Position numbers and translations under genes: made by a program
Assembly: GCA_015227615.1 (NCBI GenBank)
Contig: JAALGZ010000051.1
Span: 62,001 to 126,000, forward strand
Length of the DNA stretch: 64,000 bases
Source of the DNA: Labyrinthula sp. Ha
Lineage: Eukaryota; Sar; Bigyra; Labyrinthulida; Labyrinthulaceae
Direction: 5' to 3'
The notes under the pieces: model-generated
Database searches by the model: none
The model's input: only the letters and a program-made list of their open reading frames with translations
What the model was told of the DNA's origin: nothing
Shown here: positions 26,770 through 37,754 of the stretch, one piece after another
How the letters are laid out: each line of letters begins with the position of its first letter
Numbering within the stretch: position 1 is the first letter of the stretch

Positions 26770-27930
26770 ATGAAATCACTAGAAAAAGCAGTCTCAGACA
26801 GATCTCTTGGAACAACCTCTACATTCTCCTCGGTATCAGCTTTCTCAAGAAGAACTTTGGGATCGAGAAGAAGCTTCTCTACAAAGAAGTTCAGAGTTTA
26901 TCGACCTAGAACTTCAGCAGTAGAAATTGTGGGCGTGAACAATGAACTTAGTGATTATTCCGAACAGACATCTGAGTCAACCAAACAGTACCTTGACTCT
27001 CTTCATAATCTGGAGCGAGATCGAGTCTCACTCTGGTACTCTAAAACACTCTCTAATGTATCTCTTGGACTTGGGCGAAAGATTCGCACTCTTAAAAGAT
27101 CGGACACACAAAATCTTATTTCAGAAGAACCAAGAGAAGGTTCTATCTCGCTAGATTGGTATGAGCCAAAAATACGCTCCAGTGAAACTGTTTGCCTCTT
27201 TGTTCCTGGGTTACAGGCAAGAAATTATTACGGAGGCACAATTCATAGAATAGGCGACGTGGTCAACTCAGCTGGGATGAGGCTCGCTGTCCTTCCTTCA
27301 ACATCGGATGTCTTTTCCTCCCGGATTCAAACAAACCATCTCTCTACTGCTTTAAAGAGTCTTTCCGGAAAACCTGTGGTTCTTATAGGACACTGTCTCG
27401 GTGGTGTTAATATCCTGAAATACCTTATCCAACAAAGATTTCAGCCAAAGAGTTATATCCGTGGAGTTTACTTAATATCTTCCCCGGTGGAGCCTTTGAA
27501 GTGCATTGAAGCCTTGGAAAGAAAGTTTTTTGGAAGAATGTTGTCACGGTACCTTACTCATAAATCTCAAATATTCTCCGACAAAAAGTTTAAGAAACCA
27601 TGTAAATTATCGAAGACAATAAACTATGCTTCAGAAAGTTTTCGATATCAGGATATTAATATGGAGGATTTTAATTTTATGAAAACTTTGGAAACAATGG
27701 AGTACGAACTTGATTTCAGTTTTCCTGTAATTTTCTTTTCTGTCAAAGATGACATCTTGTGGTCTGAAGAGATGTACGCTGCGGTCGATTCTTTCACTAA
27801 ACTACATCAGAATTTTGTTCATATCAAAGCTTCACTTGGGGGTCATAACTCCTTCGCAACAAGAAAAACTTCTTTCCACTCCTTCTCTGAACGAAGCTTA
27901 GGTACGTTTCTCGAAATAATAGCCAAATAA
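26770..27930 (+). CDS. Alpha/beta hydrolase with a Cys nucleophile, YheT/ABHD3- or PhaC-like
   Basis: A 386-residue alpha/beta-hydrolase fold protein. Residues 1-50 are rich in Ser, Arg and Thr with few acids, so they may be an organelle-targeting presequence; 50-120 are a linker. The hydrolase core shows an oxyanion-type loop (LFVPGLQA, about 143-150), a nucleophile elbow GHCLGG (207-212) with Cys209, an acidic residue (D327 or D328 in VKDDILW) and a histidine in GGHNSF (His359). Order and spacing match YheT/ABHD1-3 lipases. In those the nucleophile is normally Ser; Cys at this place is known in PHA synthases and dienelactone hydrolases. Substrate is unknown: an acyl ester, thioester or lactone is plausible. 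Start is the first ATG of an uninterrupted frame. It lies 174 bp upstream of the GST-kappa start on the same strand. Confidence 0.8.
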   Translation: MKSLEKAVSDRSLGTTSTFSSVSAFSRRTLGSRRSFSTKKFRVYRPRTSAVEIVGVNNELSDYSEQTSESTKQYLDSLHNLERDRVSLWYSKTLSNVSLGLGRKIRTLKRSDTQNLISEEPREGSISLDWYEPKIRSSETVCLFVPGLQARNYYGGTIHRIGDVVNSAGMRLAVLPSTSDVFSSRIQTNHLSTALKSLSGKPVVLIGHCLGGVNILKYLIQQRFQPKSYIRGVYLISSPVEPLKCIEALERKFFGRMLSRYLTHKSQIFSDKKFKKPCKLSKTINYASESFRYQDINMEDFNFMKTLETMEYELDFSFPVIFFSVKDDILWSEEMYAAVDSFTKLHQNFVHIKASLGGHNSFATRKTSFHSFSERSLGTFLEIIAK

Positions 27931-28104
27931 AATTCCCAGTACTTGACTTATTTACCTGTAATTATTTTGTACATTTCGTAAGTTTAAATTAATGTTTTTG
28001 TTGAATTTTTATTCTTAACGTTTAAATAACTGTGCTTCAAGTTTATTAATATGTGTAATTTAACGGTTAAAAATACCAGAAGATCGGAGAAAAGATACAA
28101 TAAA

Positions 28105-28797
28105 ATGAGAATTCAGTATTTTTTCGATGTAATCTCACCATATACTGCCTTTAGCACGCATTTTTTGCATAGATATAAATCAATTTGGAATTACGAACTA
28201 GTTTATTCTCCTGTTCTTCTTGGTGGAGTTATGAAACTTGCAAAAAACGTTCCTCCGGGCGCTAACGCGCTAAAGTTTGATTACATGCTGCACGAGCTAA
28301 GTCCAAACATGCTATGCAAACAATTTGACTATCCCATGTTGAATTTTCCAAATAACTTTTTTGAAGCAGCAAAAAATGTTAAGGTCTATCAAAGGGCTAT
28401 TCTAGCTGTTCAGGAACTAGAAAGTGATAAACTGGAGGAAGTCGTCAACACTCTGACTTCAGCAGTTTTTCAAAACAGTAAGTTTAGAAACGAGAATAAC
28501 AATCTAATCTTGAATGAAACAACGCTCCTAAGTGCTTTGAACTCAACCAGTTTAGATGGAAAAAGTATTAGTGAAATCATGAATCTTGTAAATTCAGAGC
28601 TAGTGAAGAAAAAGTTGATTGAGAACACAAGTCTTGCAGTGAAGAAAGGAATGTTTGGCGCTCCAACTATGCTTATTAGCGATGAGAAAATACAAGCAAA
28701 ACCTTTATTTATTTTTGGTTCAGATAGATTTGAACTTGTTGCCAAAATTTTTGATAAGCCTTATTTTGGAACAAATCCCATTCAAAAAGAACTTTAA
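28105..28797 (+). CDS. GSTK1: Kappa-class glutathione S-transferase (DsbA-like thioredoxin fold)
   Basis: The start at 28105 (MRIQYFFDVISPY) is chosen because GST-kappa proteins begin just before the first beta strand. An ATG at 28051 would add 18 residues, which could act as a leader. Recognisable features are FDVISPYTAF with the SPY active-site Ser, the KLAKNVPPGANALK loop typical of GSTK1, an alpha-helical insertion, the cis-Pro motif GAPTM and the C-terminal FGSDRFELVA block that contacts glutathione. Length (230 residues) is normal. The family conjugates glutathione in mitochondria or peroxisomes and is related to bacterial 2-hydroxychromene-2-carboxylate isomerase. The C-terminus is KEL, which is not a clear peroxisomal signal. 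Its stop lies 9 bp from the convergent Zn2Cys6 gene. Confidence 0.9.
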   Translation: MRIQYFFDVISPYTAFSTHFLHRYKSIWNYELVYSPVLLGGVMKLAKNVPPGANALKFDYMLHELSPNMLCKQFDYPMLNFPNNFFEAAKNVKVYQRAILAVQELESDKLEEVVNTLTSAVFQNSKFRNENNNLILNETTLLSALNSTSLDGKSISEIMNLVNSELVKKKLIENTSLAVKKGMFGAPTMLISDEKIQAKPLFIFGSDRFELVAKIFDKPYFGTNPIQKEL

Positions 28798-28806
28798 CCG
28801 TTTAAT

Positions 28807-29901
28807 TTATATTTCACAAGGAGTAAAATATAATCGAACTTCTGCCAGATATTTTGTTGAAGAAACAAGCTCTCTCATAAGTGCAGATACTTGAAAGGGC
28901 TTCCACTCTCCAGAATGAGTTTCAAGCTTCATAATTAGGGAGCAAGGAAGCACAACACTCCAGGGTTCACTCTTATTTTCGCGTAGTTTCATGTTGTTCA
29001 TCTTGATCTGTGACTCAAAAGCCTTTAAGTAAGTGTTGATTACATCTTCGGATGTTAGAAAAGATAAGATGTTTGCGCCAAATTGGAGGAAAGATTGTAC
29101 GCTCCCTGTTAATTCAACTTTGAGAAACTCTGATCCAAATCCAAAGTACTCTTCAAACGTTTGATTAACCTCAAAATGTGGCGCCAAGCACCTCTCAAAC
29201 TCACTAGTTTGTTCAATCCAGTAGACACGAGCAAACGCTTTTGATTTTTGCAAATTTTGAGGTAACGGATATAAGAAAGGTTTTTCAAAAGAAAAAAACA
29301 CCTTTTCTAACTGGGAATCGTTAGCATGCGGGTAGTCTTTTTCGTTCCGCATAATACGAACAATTTCTCGTTTATTCATGCCGTTTTTATCGAGAATCCT
29401 TTTGTACTGTTGAGATATTGGAGAAACATCGATATGTTGAAGGGTAGCTTTTTTCAGAAAGTTTGTTACGGTTGAAAGTAATTTCGCAGCAAGATAAGTT
29501 TCGATTTTTGCGCAAGGTGCAAGAATAAAGTTGTCGTAGTTTTCAGCCAAGGAAGTCACACAGTGTTCTGTTATACGCCAAGCCCATTCAACTGAAACAG
29601 ATCTTCTGTTAAACACGTTGAATATTTTCATTTCAGAAAGGGATTGAGGAAAGAATAGATCTGTCAACATGTTTTTTTCAGTGCCAGAGAAATTAACCTG
29701 TGGGACTATTGTTTTACGGGATTTCTTACCCCTTTTCTTAGATACTTCATATGAACAGATAGACTTTAATTTATGACATCGGGAGCAAGTTGGTTTCATG
29801 CTATCGCACTTTTTCTTCAAAGTAACGCATCTTGTACACGATCTTCGCAGTTTAATTGGAGCAGTGATCTCTTCTTCTTCTGAAAAGGTCAATAATTCCA
29901 T
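28807..29901 (-). CDS. Zn2Cys6 binuclear-cluster transcription factor with PAS-like C-terminus
   Basis: A 364-residue protein. Six Cys (22, 25, 32, 39, 42, 49) have the spacing CX2CX6CX6CX2CX6C with basic residues between them, which is the fungal-type Zn2Cys6 DNA-binding cluster. A basic tail (KKRGKKSRK) follows and can serve as a nuclear signal. The middle is helical and unrecognised. Residues about 230-330 (FERCLAPHFEVNQTFEEYFGFG onward) look like a PAS fold, as in the fungal AcuK/ERT1 group of carbon-metabolism regulators. Dimerisation is usually by a coiled coil after the cluster, and none is evident here. The target is unknown. Start is the first ATG. It converges on the GST-kappa gene and its promoter faces an inverted-repeat element whose arm contains TCCGGA. 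Confidence 0.85.
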   Translation of the reverse strand: MELLTFSEEEEITAPIKLRRSCTRCVTLKKKCDSMKPTCSRCHKLKSICSYEVSKKRGKKSRKTIVPQVNFSGTEKNMLTDLFFPQSLSEMKIFNVFNRRSVSVEWAWRITEHCVTSLAENYDNFILAPCAKIETYLAAKLLSTVTNFLKKATLQHIDVSPISQQYKRILDKNGMNKREIVRIMRNEKDYPHANDSQLEKVFFSFEKPFLYPLPQNLQKSKAFARVYWIEQTSEFERCLAPHFEVNQTFEEYFGFGSEFLKVELTGSVQSFLQFGANILSFLTSEDVINTYLKAFESQIKMNNMKLRENKSEPWSVVLPCSLIMKLETHSGEWKPFQVSALMRELVSSTKYLAEVRLYFTPCEI

Positions 29902-30349
29902 GAATAAGTAGCTATATTTAAAATTGATATCCCTTTTGATTTTTTAACAGCAGATATATCCTTGGTAAGGCTAGTAAGAATAATTATTTGAATTTGGGAA
30001 TATAATGCCAACTTTTGTTCCGATTTTTCTTAGAATATCATTGGTTAAAGGAAAGAGAACTACCAATTATTTTGTTTTTAGCTTCCTTTTTGATGCCAAG
30101 GTGAGCAATCGGGCTCGGATTTTTTGACTCCGGAGTCGGATACTCCTCGCGATCTCATTGGTCAGATCGATTTCCCAAAAGTTTTTTTCATCATACTTCG
30201 TCTGAATAATCGATGCGCAGAACAATAATTTCCAATACTTAGACAAAAAAGAGAGGGGGCTGGGAATAAAGTTAAGTGTAGTAGAAGATAAAAAATAAAT
30301 ATTAATAGTTAACAAACAATAAAATCTGAAGTTGCCTCACCCTAGCGTA

Positions 30350-30374
30350 GCGGGGAGCCTTTCATGCTCCCCGC
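30350..30374. repeat. GC-rich perfect hairpin
   Basis: GCGGGGAGC and its exact complement GCTCCCCGC flank a 7-base loop. The hairpin sits in a 90-bp GC-rich island (30331-30420) inside otherwise AT-rich DNA. Just downstream, ACTCGGCCCT occurs twice. It lies inside the inverted-repeat element. Confidence 0.75.
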
Positions 30375-30769
30375 GCCTTTAAAAATGGCCCCCATGACTC
30401 GGCCCTCCCTCCCCACTCGGCCCTCGATGAAGATAAGGATGAATTTAATTTTTTTTCCATAGCTTGAACACAGAAACATTAAAATATATGTGGAAGTTAA
30501 TAAATAAATATATGAACTGACATAATTAGAGGTTTAAGACTAATAATTTTGAAAACTGGAACTCAGAAGATTTAGATTTTTGTTAAAATTAAAATTTAAA
30601 AATTAAGTGGATTCGTCATCCAATCTAGGTGCAAGTTTTTTTATCCAAAGTAGCTTTCTTTTTTTTTTGAAATATTTATCCTTGGGCCTCATCCCTTTCT
30701 TTCCAATAATCTTGAACCTTGACTTTTACCTTAGATAAATCCTCCATTTTCAACCCTCTGAGCAGCACT

Positions 30770-30829
30770 AAATCTTGTAAATTCTTGTTAAATCTTGTAT
30801 ATTCTTGCCAAATCTTGTAAATTATTGTG
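30770..30829. repeat. Tandem repeat, 3 x 20 bp
   Basis: Three adjacent 20-bp units beginning AAATCTTGTAAATTCTTG, with one to four differences between units. They sit in the interior of the inverted-repeat element. No function is apparent; such minisatellites are common inside MITEs. Confidence 0.8.
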
Positions 30830-30997
30830 TTTTTGGGGTACTAGCTTCATTCCGTTCTATTTTTTATCATGCAACTGTCAGATTTCAAATTTTTTATTTT
30901 GATTTTGCTGGTTTGTTTTTTTCAAAAAAAATTTTTGGGTAATTAAAAATTCGGCCAATGAAATTTAGGAGTATCTGACTCCGGAGTCATAAAATCC

Positions 30998-33900
30998 TAT
31001 TCGTGAGCAAGCTCTTGTATCTAATGTTTAATTACTGGACCTGTGAAAAAGTTGATGTTATATGGGGCCAATACTGGAGTCTGCGTGTGTTTCATAAAAT
31101 CTTCCAAGCTGGGAGGGTAGATTTGGTACTAATGTAAAAGCGCTAAACGTTTAATTCGTTTTGTTTGCTTACCAAATTTACCTTTTTCGGACTGTGAAGA
31201 CTTAATGTTGTCTTACATAAGAATTAAAATCCAATGATTGTTGTTGTCAGTTTATGCCTTGGTTAAAAATGCTTTGTTTCCTCCAGAAACGCAAATATTA
31301 GGTTATAACAATGTAAAAGTATACCTATTAATTACTGGAGAAATATAGTACATTCTCGTAACAAATATATTTTTAAACGCAGTTTTGCTTCTCCAACAGT
31401 ACTCACTGTACATACAGTCATAGGTATATTCAAAATAAGCAAGTTTTTTATATCGATAAAGTGTATATAAGTCGAGACATAAGAATATCACAGTTCAGCT
31501 TTCATCATTATTGTTACTATGTGTAAGGCAAATATTTTGTTTCAAGTTAAAGTCCAAGCTAATGTTAACTATTAAATTGCTCAGAAAGTATCTTTATTGG
31601 TAACAATCGTTAAGACATTCTACCGGGAAATCCACTTCCCCCTTGCTTGATAGAACAGCTTTGTGTCATTCCTATCTTAGTGAAATCACCCAATTTTTTG
31701 AAGGAATACTCAGCGACAACTAGAATGTAAGTTGCAAGAAAGTTGTGAACAATAAATAGCATGGCTTTGTGTGCTCTTATTAAGATCATTCTAAGGATAT
31801 GCTCTATAATCGGGTTTTGAATCCATGAATTTGATGAATGTAACAGTGTTATCAGGTATCAAGTTCTAGTGCTGTTCTTACATGAAGTTTTTTAATGCAC
31901 TAGAAAGTGTGGTAAAGAAAAGAAAAAGAAGCGAATCAATGGCGGTTACAAGTGATCTGAACGATAGAGTGGTCATCAAAGCATCTATGGAAGAGAACTA
32001 GATAATCTCTTTAGATAGAATTAACACTCACCTTAGTCTATTCTCTAGCTTTGTAAAATTGAATGGCATTCATTCCATTGACCAACTGGCAGTTATAGGA
32101 AAGATAAAGTGTAGGAAAAACACAAAATTTGCATCTAAATCCTCTGTTAGGGTCCATAGAAAATAAATCATGTACTGTGGCCAAACTGTAGGTCCCTAAT
32201 ACACCTTAAGATTCATAGAAATATCGTGGTTAATATCCATAATAGCCACAGCTTCAATCATATACCCCTGTTAGCGGCAGCGCACATATCCCTGATAGAA
32301 ATTTCCACATCCAACCAACGCAGGCTAGAAGAAACAGACCTCCTCGTTAATAATACATTAGTTACTGTAGTCGACGTTGAGGTGGAACTAGTCCAGGGAA
32401 AACAGCCTACAAACTGCCATAACTTAGAATATCTCTTGAAAATATGCAACGAGGTTACATCTGAGCATATAAATAAAAAATAAACAGGGCCCCCAGGATT
32501 TTTGACTTCTGAACCAGCCAAAATACTACCATATAAGAGGAGGAACAACTATGTCTAGCATTGACTTAAGATTCTAGCAAAATGCAAAATTCATGGTAGC
32601 CGACTAGCAAAACAGCTGCTTCAGTTCTTGTACGTGAAATTCAATAATAATACCAAAGTCTGCTTGTGAGAGGAACACAGTGATATAAGAAGAATATATG
32701 CTCAATTCGAGTAGATTAAGGTAAGGAACAGGAGGATATTGCTGAAAAGAGGATAAAATCCCTAGCTGGATTAAATATCATTACTGAATGCCTTGAACAA
32801 GAGCCGGGCAGATCAGAGCCGAAAACTGTACCTTTGAAAATTTGAGACAACACTGCTGTCCATCCATATTCAAACCTCCTTTAGCAAAAAAGTTGGATTT
32901 GACACATCAGCTATGAAAAGCGCCTTGGGCATCATCAAGGTAGTTGACAATAACAACGTTCCAGAACCTAGTCTATTAACAACTTTACTTCTCAAATTCT
33001 GTGAAGTAACTAGCAAAACTATGACCAGAACAATATTATAAATCCTTCTAAAGAGCATTTATACCTGAATTGCTAAGAAGTTATTTAAATTCAGGATAAT
33101 GTAAATATTCAATAGTAAATGAAGCCACGACGGACTTTTACCGTATCTACCAAAAACATACCTGGATTCTAGATTTATAATTTTATAAAAAGTGTTGATA
33201 AAATATTCAGCCCAACAGTTGAGATCCTGTTAGACTAGTATTTATGTTTTGAGGAACGAAGACTCGATATTAATAAAATAGAAATATCAAATACGATTAT
33301 AAAAGAACCATTGAAGTTTTACCTCAAAATATTATTTAATTGTTTTTGCAAAATATTAGACAACATACAGTTTCCCAATCTAAAGCTTCCGTTAGTTTAG
33401 TGCTATGGTATAATTGCCTTGCTCTGAGGTTTGCTATAAATCGGCTTGCTATATTAAGACACATTTACTGCAAACCAATAAACTTGAACCAAAAAATTAA
33501 GGTTGAAGCTGCTATAAAGTTAGTATGAAGCTTTCTACAAGCACACCAACTATAATTTCTATGGATAGCAACGCTAATTTATGAGAAAAATAGAGATTAA
33601 TCCATTGAAAAAGATTGTTGTAAAAATATTGATCTAAATTATGGTACTTTATAAGACCAGTTGCTTAAATTGTCCCCTTTATTCTCTACCTAAGCTAAAA
33701 CTTTAGGAAAGTAAAGAGTACATGTATTGAAAAACTACGCTTTATAGAACATCTCTTAGATAATTATGGCTTACTTACTACGTAGTTGTACTTTTTCAAT
33801 CAAACATATTGAATATAGTCCTTTTAAAGTAGTTTTATTATCAATAAAACAATGTTTTTCTAAAACCAAATCTAGAAAAAGCCAAGATGCACTTAAAAAT

Positions 33901-36900
33901 CATAGACTTGATTTTCTATAGCGTATTTTGAGCAACCTCATAAGTCAAACGATGATATATCTTTTGTACCAAATTGCTATAAATAAATTCATGCTGAAGT
34001 TTAAATCATTTATCATGGCAGCTGATAGTTATATAACAGACCAAAAGTCTGAGACAGACATGGGTTATAACTTTGATATATGTTGAAACAAAGATTACAT
34101 TCAAATTCCAATGTAAAACAAAGCACAATCATAGAAACAACGGAGAGTTCTAACGTGGGTACACGGTATAAATTATCTTCAAGTGGTAATAGCCACATAG
34201 GCAACGGGTCCTGATGTCATCGAAAAAAAGCAATTTTTTATAAATAAAGGCCGATATATTTGATTTTGAAATAGGATCAGTATCATAACCAAAAAAATCC
34301 CGAGAGAGCAATAATAAATGTAACCATTCTGTTAAAAATGCGAAATTAACCAGATGATTTTTCTCTAAAGCCTTCTTAAAGTCTCCAGAAAGTAGCGGTT
34401 GTTTGAATAACAACATTGAATATTAAAAATTAGCAATATAAATCTCAATCCTTAGAATAGTGAGAAAAAGCAAGGTAGGTGCAATATGAGCACGCGAAAA
34501 TCCACAGAAAAATAACTCAAAAGCATAAATAAGGTAATAGAATATAGACAACTCCTCAAAAAGAAAAAAAAACTATTTTCAACACTCGGGTAGATTGAAT
34601 AGAAGCCCAGTCGATAACAAATCGATATTACCTATGGCACAGGGAACGAATACAAGAAATTGTCAAAAGATGTCACCATAATAGTTAGATCAATTATTAC
34701 CACCACCCTGTTTCTCTTGAACAGAGTCAAGTACAGCTCCGAAGTATAGCAAGTTTAGGGAAAATATTAGAATATCTCAAAAAAGCTACCTTAAGAACAC
34801 CTGAACTCACACACATTTCTTTTCATAAGTTTGAACCTACATGATATATCAACTCCCACGAAGTTTTGAGTCAATGTATCACTTGAAGTGGCTAAAGCAA
34901 GCAAGTTATACTTTGGCATGAAGTATTATATTTGTAAATTAGAAAAAATGTATAGGTGGATTGTTTTAGTTGGTAATTTTTATAAATATTCGTACTTTAT
35001 CCGTGTTTACTACAAAAAAATCTATCCCCCAGGTGTAAAAGGAAAATGGTTGAAAATCGTTACAATCAAGATCAAACTTCACACCCATCATGTTTTCAGC
35101 ACTTTGACATACCTCCCAAAATTGTTTCGTCTGATATACTCTTAAGAATCCTTGGCTCAACAGAGTTTTCCACTCCTTATACAGCGTCATCATTTGTCAT
35201 TCTAGAATTAAACCATCAAGCCAAAACTGTCAGATCGTTCCGCGGAACCTAATCAATTTTGGAAATCTCATTAAGAAATAATATCAGACCACATGGACTC
35301 CTTGAAGAAACTAACATGATTTCAACGCTCCTTAATCCATATTAACCACATGTCTGACCCACCTTTTGACAAATGAACTATCGAACTTGAATACTTGGAT
35401 TAGTTTTTATAAGAAACCTATATCGCAAGCGATTTAAACTTTTATAGTAACAAAACAAAGAAGTTATCATACAAACTGGATTCTTATACTGTCAAGTTAA
35501 AATTTCTAAGCACTATGCCAGGATTTGCTCTATATTCTTGCTGTTCAATTAGCATAAATGTTAACCTTCAATAATACCCAAAACATGCTTATAAACCACG
35601 GATTTTTTTTCCAAACGATTGGTTGTTACCTGGGACGACATTTAATTCCCTTTGATATGGAATAATGATAACACAATCAGTGCAAATATTATAGATAGCT
35701 GTAGAAAGCAAAAAGAACAAAAACCATGGTCTAAGTAAAATCATATGACCAAATTGACCTCTAAACTAATGGGGAAATATGTTTTTATCCTCTTACCTTA
35801 AGCAGGGCATTAAATATAGTTTGCTCTTTTATTTAATTTCCCAACATTAATTAACCTCATTAATTTAGTCTTCCTCACATACCATTTGACAGAATGTTAC
35901 ATCTGCGAAACTATAGACGGATACCAAAATTAATAATTTCCAGGTTGCTGCTACAATATCAGCTTGATTTTGAAAAATTTCAGATAAAGAAATGATAATT
36001 ATAAGAATGGCTATCCATTACGAACAATATTTACAACTTAGGCTGGAGATATGCCGAAGCCAATTGGAAAACTACATCCTCGCAAATAAGAGCACGACAC
36101 AGTGAAAGAACCATAGAATTTATTTATTTAAAGTCCATAAACGGTCTACCTGGTATCAAAATATGACATAATAGGGTTATATGGCTTGTTTTACGCATAA
36201 TTTAATAGAGATGAATAGGAAACGGACATAACTTAATATCAAAGCCCAGAAACTTTACCTACTAAAGCTATTTCTTAAGTTATGTAAACTTTAACAACAA
36301 ATATGTTAATAAGATCGTTGGGGAGTGACACTACTATTGACCAAATGTTGGTAATTGTATCTAAAATTATTACTTTTAAATTTTGAGTTCTGACAATAGA
36401 ACAAAAAAAATAATAAAAAATTATGCAAGCATTTGAACAAGTATGGAACGGATAAAATAAAAAACGGTTTCCATTGCACCAATCATATATACCACTAATA
36501 GCATATACCAGAAGAAAATATCTAAGTGAATTTAAATACCAATACTGAACTGAAGGGCCGTAAAAGAATCAGAAGCTACTTCACAAGGAGGTAGCTTTAC
36601 TCACGTTATGGTTAACTAGCAATAGAAGAGGTAAATAATTCTGAGAATCAAATAACAAAGGTCTGAAACCTCATATTATATTAGTGCCAGAACAGCATGT
36701 CCACTATTGATGAATTTCTACTTTTATAATGGGTTTTAGTTGCATAGATTAAGGTTATAAGCCACACTGGCTTCATCAGTTTCTTTGTCAGCTGGTAAAT
36801 AACTTTTTTGCCTGCTCCCTAGCTGATGAATACTACAGTAACTGTATTTAGTAAATTCCCTGTGGATCAAATAGAGTAGCAACTTAGCTCAAATATTAAC

Positions 36901-37754
36901 CGTTCTTTTTTCATATTAGTATTCCTACTATAAGCTTAGATTACTTGTTTGAAACTCCGTTGGCTAATAACTACTTGGATTGTGACCTTTAGCCGATTAA
37001 TTCTGGTTCCTTTATATGGAAGGATGACTTGTTAAACTGTTATTAACCTGACTTGAGCTAATTGAAACTTTAATCCTCTTGCGAATAATTTGTTCATAGT
37101 TTTCTTAGTCTTGGTCTTCTTGATCAAAGCACTATTGGTGGTTTACCTTTAAGAAACTCTGGTTTCGAACTTTTACTTATTTGCAACATTGTATTGATTA
37201 ATGATTATTCAACTGATATAACTTAAAATAGTCTTACAATTTATGACTATTATTCTAAGTTTTAATACCTTTTTTCTCAAATGTCACATACTAACAGGGT
37301 GTTCGAGTAGCCTTTCATACATAACCTAGTAGCACTATCTTATCTATACTTCAAATTGGGAGGTAAATACAGTATTTAATATTAATATTTGCTAAAATCG
37401 TTAGTTAATAATCCAAAAATCTGAGGAATAATTTAATGTTTAAGGACTGTGACCTTACTAAGAATATTATAATAAGTTCATCCTCCAACTTCCTTTAGCC
37501 ATTCTCTTGAAGGAGCATCTAAAGGAACTACTTTGAATTCTAGTGAAGACAAAAAGGAAATATTGTACCTTCTGAGGTTCTAATGTAGTTTATAAATATA
37601 ATCTCTCTTACTCACCATCGTTAATGAATTTGTGATATTGGGAGTTGTGCCAAGAAAACCATATTTGGGTCTATTCTCTTGAAACATATCAACGCAAAAT
37701 CAATAGTACATTACCCCAAAATGAAGTTAAGACTAGAGTGAGAATTGAAGATAC
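30998..37754. other. Gene desert, 6.8 kb
   Basis: AT-rich with no convincing gene. The part from about 31.9 to 33.1 kb is less T-rich and carries short frames of protein-like composition on both strands (for example 32226-32483 plus), which may be a decayed gene, but no motif could be recognised. No RNA gene or complete mobile element was seen. Confidence 0.5.

Larger units (their letters stand above)
30117..30997. mobile_element. Inverted-repeat (foldback/MITE-like) element
   Basis: Two arms in opposite orientation, left 30117-30163 and right 30953-30997, share most bases. Both contain the perfect 12-bp palindrome GACTCCGGAGTC (30126-30137 and 30977-30988) followed by [AG]GATACTCCT and, further in, TCATTGG. 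Weaker similarity continues inward for about 30 bp more (CCCAAAA then a T run). The 0.8-kb interior encodes nothing convincing. It contains a GC-rich hairpin and a 20-bp tandem repeat, listed separately. This is the structure of a non-autonomous DNA transposon or foldback element. The exact ends and a target-site duplication could not be fixed, so the true element may be a little longer. Confidence 0.6.

Noticed and set aside
30067-30315. Minus-strand 82-codon frame over the left arm of the inverted-repeat element
   Set aside because: It reads across the palindromic arm, has no match to any transposase motif I know and no counterpart in the right arm.
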